Shown here piece by piece: positions 1 through 4,415 of a DNA stretch of 6,024 nucleotides. Positions within the stretch are counted from its first letter, which is position 1, and every line of letters starts with the position of its first letter. The position numbers were made by a program, and so were the translations under genes. This stretch comes from JAJPJX01 sp964568355 (GTDB taxonomy: Bacteria; Acidobacteriota; Terriglobia; Bryobacterales; Bryobacteraceae): the NCBI GenBank assembly GCA_964568355.1, contig CAZMRK010000539.1, positions 1 to 6,024 on the forward strand, in the 5' to 3' direction. The notes beneath the pieces were generated by a model, which saw only the letters and a program-made list of their open reading frames with translations, was not told where the DNA came from and did not search any database.

Positions 1-1346
1 ATCTCGCGCACCGCCTTTCCGATGTCATCCAGGGACCCCATCCAGCGGCCGATTCCGCACGCCTTGCTCCACAAGGGGCTGCTTGCCCCCGGGCATTCCC
101 AGGTGGCCACGTGTACTCCGTTGGTCACGTGCTGCACGGGCACCTGGCGCTGCGGCCAGCGGGGAAACAGGGGCTGAAACAGCCGGCGGCTCACCTCTCC
201 ATGCAGCCGGCTTACCCCGTTCACGTGGCTGCTGCCGCGCATCGCGAGATAAGCCATGTTGAAGGGCTCCGAGGCGTCGTCGGGGTTCTGCCGGCCCAGC
301 GCCAGGAAGTCCTGCATGCGAATGCCGAGCCGATGCTCCGCGTAGTGGCGGAAATACATCTCGATCAGATCCGGCGCAAAGCGATCGAATCCGGCATCCA
401 CCGCCGTATGCGTGGTAAAGATGTTACCTGCGCGCGTGACTGCCAGGGCCACGTCGAAAGGCTGGTGATGTTCGTTCATGTAGGAGAAGGCGCGGTCCAG
501 AACCGCGAATGCCGCGTGGCCTTCGTTGAGGTGGCATACCTCGGGCTTCAAGCCGAGCGTCTGAAGCAGACGCCAGCCGCCGATCCCCAGCATCACTTCC
601 TGCTTGAGGCGCAGTTCCGGACCCCCGCCGTACAACTCGCTGGTGATGCTGCGATAGGCCGGCGGATTGGCGGGATCGTTCGAGTCCAACAGGTAGAGCA
701 TCGTCTTCCCCAGGCTCACTTTCCACGCGCGGACCCACAACTTGACGCCGGGCAGTGCCACCGAGAGCCGCAGCCATTCGCCGTTTTTCTCCCGCAGGGG
801 CCGGATCGGAAGCTGGCTCGGAGCATTAAACGGGTAAAACTCCTGCTGCGCGCCGTGAGCGTTAATCTCCTGGCGAAAATAGCCTTGCTGGTAGAGCAAT
901 CCGATGCCGACGACCAGCACACCCAGATCGCTGGCTGCCTTCAGTTGATCTCCGGCCACGTTGCCCAGTCCCCCGGAGTAAATCGGCAGAGCTTCGCTAA
1001 GCATGAATTCCATGCTGAAATACGCCACGTAGTGGAGCGGAGAGGAAGCATGGGTCGTCTGAAACCAGGACGGGCGGCGAGCGGCCTCCTCCTGCTCCTC
1101 ATTCAGATCGGCGACCCGCCTGCAGAACGTCGCATCCCGCCACACGGTTTGTAACTTCTCGTGAGAAACGGTTTGCAGCACCAGCCACGGATTCTGGGTC
1201 AGCTCCCACAACTCCGGATCGAGGCGCCCCCATAATTCATCCGCCGAATGATTCCATGACCAGCGTAAATTGAGTGCCAGTTTGACCAGGGCGTCGTCCG
1301 CTTCTCGCACCTCGGCCGGGAGATTGGTGTAACTGGAATTTCCCAT
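1..1346 (-). CDS. glgP: Alpha-glucan (glycogen/maltodextrin) phosphorylase, N-terminal 448 residues, C-terminus beyond window
   Basis: This GT35 phosphorylase would release glucose-1-phosphate from alpha-1,4-glucans with phosphate and pyridoxal phosphate, in the cytoplasm. The ATG at 1346 opens a frame that stays open to the left edge. Residues 1-95 match the extra N-terminal domain (DUF3417 type) of the bacterial alpha-glucan phosphorylase subfamily, with LALNLRWSWNHSADELW at 23-39. The phosphorylase core then starts with YFSMEF at 109-114 and SGGLGNVAGDQLKAASDLG from 124, followed by LLYQQGYFRQ. HLNEGHAAF lies at 272-280, an FTTHTAV segment follows, and VTNGVHVATW sits around 407-416. The Lys that binds pyridoxal phosphate lies in the C-terminal part outside the window. 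The start fits the family N-terminus, although no good Shine-Dalgarno precedes it. The gene is divergent from the DinB gene across 79 bp. Family assignment is very secure; the choice between glycogen and maltodextrin as substrate is open. Confidence 0.95.
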   Translation of the reverse strand, partial: MGNSSYTNLPAEVREADDALVKLALNLRWSWNHSADELWGRLDPELWELTQNPWLVLQTVSHEKLQTVWRDATFCRRVADLNEEQEEAARRPSWFQTTHASSPLHYVAYFSMEFMLSEALPIYSGGLGNVAGDQLKAASDLGVLVVGIGLLYQQGYFRQEINAHGAQQEFYPFNAPSQLPIRPLREKNGEWLRLSVALPGVKLWVRAWKVSLGKTMLYLLDSNDPANPPAYRSITSELYGGGPELRLKQEVMLGIGGWRLLQTLGLKPEVCHLNEGHAAFAVLDRAFSYMNEHHQPFDVALAVTRAGNIFTTHTAVDAGFDRFAPDLIEMYFRHYAEHRLGIRMQDFLALGRQNPDDASEPFNMAYLAMRGSSHVNGVSRLHGEVSRRLFQPLFPRWPQRQVPVQHVTNGVHVATWECPGASSPLWSKACGIGRWMGSLDDIGKAVRE

Positions 1347-1374
1347 GTTTCTAGAATAATGTGACATACTGCCG

Positions 1375-1387
1375 CCGGTGCCACCGG
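1375..1387. promoter_or_regulatory. 13-bp odd palindrome in the glgP/dinB divergent gap
   Basis: CCGGTG-C-CACCGG is a perfect inverted repeat with a single central base, placed near the middle of the 79-bp gap between the divergent glgP and DinB starts. A dimeric regulator could bind here and act on both genes. The site is short, and GC-rich palindromes arise by chance, so this is only a candidate operator. I could not identify convincing -35/-10 pairs on either side. Confidence 0.25.
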
Positions 1388-1410
1388 AATTCATAAATTG
1401 AAGAATGAGT

Positions 1411-1420
1411 GAGAGAGGAG
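1411..1420 (+). promoter_or_regulatory. Ribosome binding site deciding the DinB-family start
   Basis: The purine run ends in AGGAG (1416-1420), five bases before the ATG at 1426. An in-frame ATG at 1405 lies upstream of this run and has no comparable signal, so the start at 1426 is preferred. Confidence 0.6.
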
Positions 1421-1425
1421 CGCGA

Positions 1426-2037
1426 ATGAAATATGAATTTTTGATCAATAGTTACGAAACGGAACGAATCAAAGTAGTCAGCGTATGGAGCATGTTTCGG
1501 GACGGCGACGTTCCGGTGCGGCCGAACCCTTCCGATCCGCGGGGTCGCAGCGTCCTGGAACAGATGGTGCACCAGTGCGTCAGTGAAGATGTGTGGTTTC
1601 GAACGATTCTTGGCGTGGATGTGAATGCGCCGCCGTTGCCGGAAAGCGAGACGCGCCTGGCCTTCCTGGAGCGTTACGCCGAGGACAGCGGCAAGCGCCT
1701 GGCCGCACTGCGGACCAGGCCGGAAGGCTGGTGGGAAGAAACCGTGCGCTTCTTTGACGTGCCGCGGTCGCGGGCCTGGGTCATGACCCGCCGCATGACC
1801 CACACCGCCCAGCATCGGGGCCAACTTCTGGCGATGCTTCGGATGCTCGGGCGCGATTTGCACAGCACCTATGGTCCCACCGCGGATACCGGCGGCCTGA
1901 TGCAGAATCATGCGCCAACCATCTACGCCTATCCGGATCTGGCGGCGATCTTCGAAGGCGAGGCGCGGGGCGGCTCCAAAGCCGTTCTGCCGGGTGCCGG
2001 CGAAAAGCCGGTCACCGAACGGCCCAACCGCGGATAG
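1426..2037 (+). CDS. DinB/YfiT-superfamily putative metal-binding four-helix-bundle protein
   Basis: This is a 203-residue cytoplasmic protein of the DinB/DfsB (PF12867-like) fold, whose characterised relatives include metal-dependent thiol transferases and nucleases. The exact reaction cannot be told from sequence. The three His that normally bind the metal are visible: H49 in MVHQCVSEDVWF at the end of helix 2, and H126 and H130 in MTHTAQHRGQLLAML. Helix 1 starts at LINSYETERIKVV. The tail after residue 160 is rich in Gly, Pro and charged residues and is longer than in typical 150-170 residue relatives. An alternative start at 1405 would add seven residues, but the Shine-Dalgarno favours 1426. 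The gene is divergent from glgP and appears monocistronic, with about 460 bp free of genes downstream. It is high-GC and intact, as expected for a native chromosomal gene. Confidence 0.88.
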   Translation: MKYEFLINSYETERIKVVSVWSMFRDGDVPVRPNPSDPRGRSVLEQMVHQCVSEDVWFRTILGVDVNAPPLPESETRLAFLERYAEDSGKRLAALRTRPEGWWEETVRFFDVPRSRAWVMTRRMTHTAQHRGQLLAMLRMLGRDLHSTYGPTADTGGLMQNHAPTIYAYPDLAAIFEGEARGGSKAVLPGAGEKPVTERPNRG

Positions 2038-2056
2038 CCATTTCGAGGGGGGTGCC

Positions 2057-2085
2057 CCGGCGGGAATTCGGCTGGAATCCGCCGG
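2057..2085 (+). other. Inverted repeat downstream of the DinB gene
   Basis: CCGGCGG (2057-2063) pairs perfectly with CCGCCGG (2079-2085) around a 15-base loop, 20 bp after the DinB stop codon. No T-tract follows, so it is not a classical intrinsic terminator. It may protect the 3' end of the mRNA or be a chance GC-rich repeat. Confidence 0.25.
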
Positions 2086-2110
2086 CGCATGCTGGAAAGT
2101 ACGATAAGAA

Positions 2111-2140
2111 TTGAACTTATTCCAGATATACGGGTATGAT
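2111..2140 (+). promoter_or_regulatory. Sigma70-like promoter with no protein gene downstream
   Basis: TTGAAC (2111-2116) and TATGAT (2135-2140) are 18 bases apart. This is the best consensus promoter in the window, and it stands in an AT-rich patch. Transcription would start near 2147 and run into the two stem-loops at 2187-2277. No credible plus-strand protein gene follows, because the next gene is on the other strand. This points to a non-coding transcript or to an element-borne promoter. Confidence 0.45.
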
Positions 2141-2146
2141 TCCATT

Positions 2147-2287
2147 CTGCCCCCGTGGCGGGCGTGCTACTTTTTTCGAAAAGGGGCGTAACGTTCCGCT
2201 GGCTTGGTGCACCTAATGAAGTAATCCCCGTTACGACGGCGGGCGCACTCACCCCTATCACCCAATAGGCGCCCGCCTTCTCTCTCT
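2147..2287 (+). ncRNA. Candidate small structured RNA, about 140 nt
   Basis: The segment runs from the expected start of the promoter at 2111-2140 to a pyrimidine tract. CGTAACG (2187-2193) can pair with CGTTACG (2229-2235), and two bases later GGCGGGCGC (2238-2246) pairs with GCGCCCGCC (2269-2277) around a 22-base loop, followed by TTCTCTCTCT. The apical region also holds the palindrome GGTGCACC. Promoter, stacked stems and pyrimidine-rich end together resemble a small RNA gene. The pyrimidine tract is not a pure T run, and I do not recognise an RNA family, so this is a hypothesis. Confidence 0.25.
2238..2287 (+). terminator. Strong 9-bp stem with pyrimidine tail, possible terminator
   Basis: The GC-rich stem pairs 2238-2246 with 2269-2277 without mismatch, and TTCTCTCTCT follows at once. 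The loop of 22 bases is long and the tail is only half T, so termination would be inefficient by the usual intrinsic model. It fits best as the end of the putative transcript that starts near 2147. Confidence 0.3.
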
Positions 2288-2499
2288 AGTGCTCTGAGCG
2301 TGAAGTCCGCTCCCTTCCGGTCGCCGTTCAGTGGCGGAACCGAACCGCGCGCGCCAGCAAGCGGACGAACCGAATCACTCGGTCGTATCACGAGTGCTCT
2401 GACCGCAAAATCTATTCCTTTCCGCTTATGGTTCAGTGCCGGAACCGAGCCGCGCGCGTAAGCAAGCGGACAAACGAAATGATCCGGTCACAGTACTAG
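2286..2499. repeat. Two tandem copies of a 105-bp repeat (2288-2384 and 2393-2489) with imperfect end inversions
   Basis: Each copy starts with AGTGCTCTGA, and the two are exactly 105 bp apart without any gap. By hand alignment 74 of 97 positions agree, and the best-conserved block contains AACCG, CCGCGCGCG and CAAGCGGAC. The period equals 35 codons. On the minus strand both copies read in one open frame as PLA(Y/G)ARGSVP(A/P)LN followed by a Lys/Arg-rich stretch and RAL. CTAGTGCT at 2286-2293 and AGTACTAG at 2492-2499 form an imperfect 8-bp inverted pair at the ends. I associate this signature with interspersed repeats seen in acidobacterial genomes, but that is from memory. No start codon with a ribosome binding site supports it as a gene. 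It is most simply a non-autonomous repeat element next to the hydrolase 3' end. Confidence 0.7.
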
Positions 2500-2501
2500 G
2501 G

Positions 2502-3308
2502 TTAGGCATATTTGCAGCGCGCTGCCAGCAGGCCCGTGGCTTCGGCGAGATCGATGTCCGCCAGCAGCAGGCCTGGCTTGCCGTGTGGCTGGTAGCTGAG
2601 CAGGGTACCGTCTGGCCGCACTACCGCGGAAGTGGTCGGCGAGCCAGGGCCGGCGCAGTTTACCGTGGCGAAAAAGCAGGTGTTCTCGGCCGCGCGGCAC
2701 AAGGCCGCCTTCTCATGGAAGGAATTCGCGGGATCGGCGAACGTCGAGGGCCGGTAGCTGCCTGGCTCGGCTTCGTGGAAATGCGGGTGGAACACGATCT
2801 GGGCGCCGCGCCGGGCCGCCCAGCGGACCGTCTCCGGATAGCGCCAGCCTTCATGACAGATGGCGATGCCGAAGGTCAGCGGGCCCGCCTGGAAGACATG
2901 CCTCTCCGTGCCAGGTGTATAGGTGCCATCCTCGGACGGATCCAACTGAACTTTATCCTGAAAGCCGGCAATGCGTCCATCCGCATGGATGACCAGCGCC
3001 GCAATGAGCAGGGCCTGATCCCGCACGCGCTCGGTGCCGAGAATCACCGCAACCTTGGCTTTCGCCGCGGCCGAAGCAACCGCGGACCAGGCGCGTTCCA
3101 GAAAGACTGGATCGGGAGGAGGCACGGACTTCCCCAGGCGATAGCCGGGAACGAAACACTCCGGAAAGCAGATCAGTCCCGCGCGCTCCGCCGAAGCCGC
3201 GGCGATGGCCTGTTCCGCCAGCGCAACCGACTGCTCCGGAGTCGCCGGAAAGGGAAGATTCGCGAGCGCGATGCGAAAGATACTCATCAATCTTTTCATT
3301 TTACGCAT
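2502..3308 (-). CDS. Carbon-nitrogen hydrolase (nitrilase superfamily)
   Basis: This 268-residue cytoplasmic enzyme should cleave a C-N bond in an amide, carbamoyl or nitrile substrate by a thiol mechanism. The complete catalytic triad is visible: E50 in LICFPECFVPGYR, K119 in GFQDKVQLDPSEDG, and the nucleophile C151 in FGIAICHEGWRYPE. Supporting segments are VAVILGTERV (86-95), IVFHPHFHEAE after the Cys, and a C-terminal GLLLADIDL strand. The size is normal for the family. The branch is not one whose substrate I can name. In-frame ATGs lie at 3308, 3299 and 3287. The first has AGGGG (3319-3323) ten bases upstream, but the family's first strand (FRIALANLPFP) begins just after the third, so the start at 3287 is a real alternative. 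The gene is monocistronic on the minus strand, ends 3 bp from the tandem repeat, and has a 13-bp palindrome 31 bp upstream. Confidence 0.9.
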   Translation of the reverse strand: MRKMKRLMSIFRIALANLPFPATPEQSVALAEQAIAAASAERAGLICFPECFVPGYRLGKSVPPPDPVFLERAWSAVASAAAKAKVAVILGTERVRDQALLIAALVIHADGRIAGFQDKVQLDPSEDGTYTPGTERHVFQAGPLTFGIAICHEGWRYPETVRWAARRGAQIVFHPHFHEAEPGSYRPSTFADPANSFHEKAALCRAAENTCFFATVNCAGPGSPTTSAVVRPDGTLLSYQPHGKPGLLLADIDLAEATGLLAARCKYA

Positions 3309-3338
3309 CGTGGAGCCGCCCCTATCAGCATGAACTTA

Positions 3339-3351
3339 CGGAACGGTTCCG
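3339..3351. promoter_or_regulatory. 13-bp odd palindrome upstream of the hydrolase
   Basis: CGGAAC-G-GTTCCG is perfect and lies 31 bp upstream of the first hydrolase ATG, where an operator or promoter-overlapping site would be expected. I see no clear -35/-10 pair around it. It is a candidate regulator site only. Confidence 0.25.
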
Positions 3352-3411
3352 CCTTCGAAAAAGGCAGCGTAGGGTTTCGAAAACTTACCCTTTTAAGCGA
3401 CGTTGAAGAGA

Positions 3412-3425
3412 GCCTTTAGAAAGGC
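3412..3425 (-). terminator. Small hairpin just after the 57-residue membrane protein gene
   Basis: GCCTTT and AAAGGC form a perfect inverted repeat with two bases between them, starting two bases after the stop codon of the minus-strand small gene. On that strand TCTCTT follows. The usable loop would be larger after opening the inner A-T pairs. It may be a weak terminator or a simple 3' end structure. Confidence 0.3.
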
Positions 3426-3426
3426 A

Positions 3427-3600
3427 TCAAATGTTGAGTCTTAGGAGTCTTGCATTCATCCTGTGCTCGGCCATACGGCGCTCGCGCGCCCTCGCCTGCT
3501 CTGCTCTCCATTGCTTTCCCGACAGAACGAAAGCAAAGAACATCGGTAGAAATATGCTCACGAACGTGCCCGCAACTAACACCAAACCCCGGCGATCCAT
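3427..3600 (-). CDS. Small single-pass membrane protein, 57 residues, function unknown
   Basis: The ATG at 3600 is preceded by AGGGAG (3607-3612) six bases away, one of the best ribosome binding sites in the window. MDRRG gives a short positive N-terminus. Residues 6-27 are a continuous hydrophobic stretch (LVLVAGTFVSIFLPMFFAFV), and residues 28-57 form a basic, helical tail rich in Arg, Ala and Glu (QARARERRMAEHRM). A membrane anchor with a cytoplasmic charged helix is the simplest reading. The same frame is open upstream to 4041, but that part lies antisense to hicBA and has no coding character, so I use the start with the ribosome binding site. I do not recognise a family. The gene is divergent from hicB and has a small hairpin right after its stop. 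Possible roles include a toxin-like membrane peptide or an accessory to the neighbouring defence genes, both unproven. Confidence 0.6.
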   Translation of the reverse strand: MDRRGLVLVAGTFVSIFLPMFFAFVLSGKQWRAEQARARERRMAEHRMNARLLRLNI

Positions 3601-3606
3601 ATGCAG

Positions 3607-3612
3607 CTCCCT
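3607..3612 (-). promoter_or_regulatory. Ribosome binding site fixing the start of the small membrane protein
   Basis: On the minus strand AGGGAG lies six bases before the ATG at 3600. It separates the plausible 57-residue gene from the long upstream open frame, which is antisense to hicBA. Confidence 0.6.
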
Positions 3613-3699
3613 ACGAACAGTGTACCCCTCCTCAAGGCGATCCCGGCTCGGGGCGCAGGGCGTTTTGTCGTTCCCGATCGGCTGCGATGTCGGGACCAC

Positions 3700-3951
3700 G
3701 TGCCTTCTACCTCTCGCGTGTGCCTGCGAAATGGTGTAGCGGAGGCGCTCGATTTTCCTGGTGCGCGTTCGCAGGGCTTCGACTTGGCGGACGCACAGCT
3801 CATGATTGCAAGCGCTCTCGAAGATCTCGCGCAGGCGCTGCTGGAAGAGGGCAAGACGCTTCCTATTCCGTCGGAAGACGCGCACAATGCTGGTGCTGAC
3901 CGAATCGAGCGGATCCCGCTCTCCGCCCACGCAGGGACCGCCCCGAGGTGA
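3700..3951 (+). CDS. hicB: HicB-family antitoxin, 5' end uncertain and probably frameshifted
   Basis: HicB antitoxins bind and block the RNase toxin HicA. The diagnostic core is clear: VAEALDFPGARSQGFDLADA (13-32 from the GTG at 3700) is the strand-turn-helix of the partly degraded RNase H fold. A helix, ALEDLAQALLEEG, and the usual KTLPIPS (52-58) follow. The tail ends IPLSAHAGTAPR. No C-terminal helix-turn-helix or ribbon-helix-helix is present, so DNA autoregulation would need another protein. The first strand is poor in this frame (VPSTSRVCLRNG). The frame offset by one base, from the ATG at 3687, reads MSGPRAFYLSRVPAK, which resembles a HicB first strand far better. A one-base indel near 3722-3740 would join it to VAEALDFPG. 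The stop overlaps the hicA GTG by 4 bp. Identity as HicB is good; an intact N-terminus is doubtful. Confidence 0.68.
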   Translation: MPSTSRVCLRNGVAEALDFPGARSQGFDLADAQLMIASALEDLAQALLEEGKTLPIPSEDAHNAGADRIERIPLSAHAGTAPR

Positions 3952-4136
3952 AACGACACGAATTGCTGACCACATCCGCCGACACGGATGCAATCTCTTC
4001 CGGGAAGAGTGGACGGCACTCGATCTTCTCGAACCCGGCAACCGGCGCGAAAGTCCCGGTACCGAGCCACTCAGAAATTGACAATCGCCTCGCCCGGAAG
4101 CTCTGCGATCAACTCAAGATCCCGCCGATACGCTGA
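3948..4136 (+). pseudogene. hicA: HicA-family mRNA interferase toxin with two compensating frameshifts
   Basis: HicA toxins (YcfA-like, PF07927) cleave mRNA with a catalytic His and are neutralised by HicB. From a GTG that overlaps the hicB stop (GTGA), the frame reads VKRHELL, then 13 out-of-family residues, then GRHSIFSNPATGAKVPVP and NRLARKLCDQLKIPPIR, which are classic HicA. Catalytic His is H24 in SGRHSIF. The missing first helix is present in another frame at 3971-4006 as HIRRHGCNLFRE. One base is missing near 3969-3970. One base is extra near 4007-4009, where removing A4008 gives REGGRHSI. The two shifts cancel, so the 62-residue frame stays open and keeps the active site but loses helix 1 and the HGC motif. 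The product is probably misfolded or altered. Sequencing error is the main alternative. Confidence 0.85.
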
Positions 4137-4321
4137 TCCACGGGCGTTTATCAGTCCTGATCCGGTGCGACCGCCTGGATGAGACGATTTTCCGAGTGGC
4201 GCGTCATCCGGACAGAATCAGCTTGGTAACTTCATAGGACACAGTTTGTGGACCGGAGGTCGCCCTCGTTGGATTTGATAGACCTTGAAGGAGCACTCAT
4301 CGAAATGTGCCAAAGAGGTAC

Positions 4322-4330
4322 TGCTATGAT
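4322..4330 (+). promoter_or_regulatory. Extended -10 promoter candidate for the nuclease gene
   Basis: TGCTATGAT matches the extended -10 form TGnTATGAT, and such promoters need little of a -35 box; none is visible here. Transcription from about 4337 would give a leader of roughly 80 bases before the start at 4416. A weaker alternative is TTGTAC (4350-4355) with TAGGAT (4375-4380) at a long 19-base spacing. The nuclease gene would thus have its own promoter, separate from hicBA 186 bp upstream. Confidence 0.35.
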
Positions 4331-4402
4331 CCAGAGAAATACCACACTATTGTACTACTGATCAGATAAACTCTTAGGATCATTTACTGAAGCGCGAATG
4401 GC

Positions 4403-4409
4403 AGGGGAG
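4403..4409 (+). promoter_or_regulatory. Ribosome binding site deciding the nuclease start
   Basis: AGGGGAG lies six bases before the ATG at 4416. The earlier in-frame ATG at 4398 has no such signal and would place the purine tract inside the coding region. Confidence 0.6.
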
Positions 4410-4415
4410 AGAGGG

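Noticed and set aside
111..1154. Plus-strand open frame of 347 codons
   Set aside because: It lies antisense to the glucan phosphorylase, whose minus-strand frame carries many family motifs. The plus-strand product shows no domain; long antisense frames are common in GC-rich genes.
1351..2145. Minus-strand open frame of 264 codons
   Set aside because: Antisense to the DinB-family gene, which has its three metal His and a good ribosome binding site. The opposite product has no coding character.
2221..2287. Integron attC site or CRISPR-like repeat
   Set aside because: The stem at 2238-2277 lacks the conserved attC end motifs (RYYYAAC and GTTRRRY), and no integrase or regularly spaced array of repeats with spacers is present.
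2167..2391. Minus-strand 74-codon frame starting with GTG
   Set aside because: It is the translation of the tandem repeat and of the stem-loop region, with no ribosome binding site. I record the conserved frame as a finding but do not call a gene.
2436..3419. Plus-strand open frame of 327 codons
   Set aside because: Antisense to the carbon-nitrogen hydrolase, which has a full catalytic triad. It begins inside the tandem repeat and has no family features.
3601..3951. Longer hicB from the ATG at 3601
   Set aside because: The extra 33 residues do not resemble a HicB N-terminus, the ATG has no ribosome binding site, and this stretch carries the ribosome binding site of the divergent small gene.
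3427..4041. Long 204-codon version of the small membrane protein
   Set aside because: The added 147 residues are antisense to hicB and hicA and lack coding character, while an excellent ribosome binding site supports the start at 3600.
4177..4209. Terminator for hicBA formed by GGATGA and TCATCC
   Set aside because: Only six pairs with a 21-base loop and no T-run afterwards; too weak to call.
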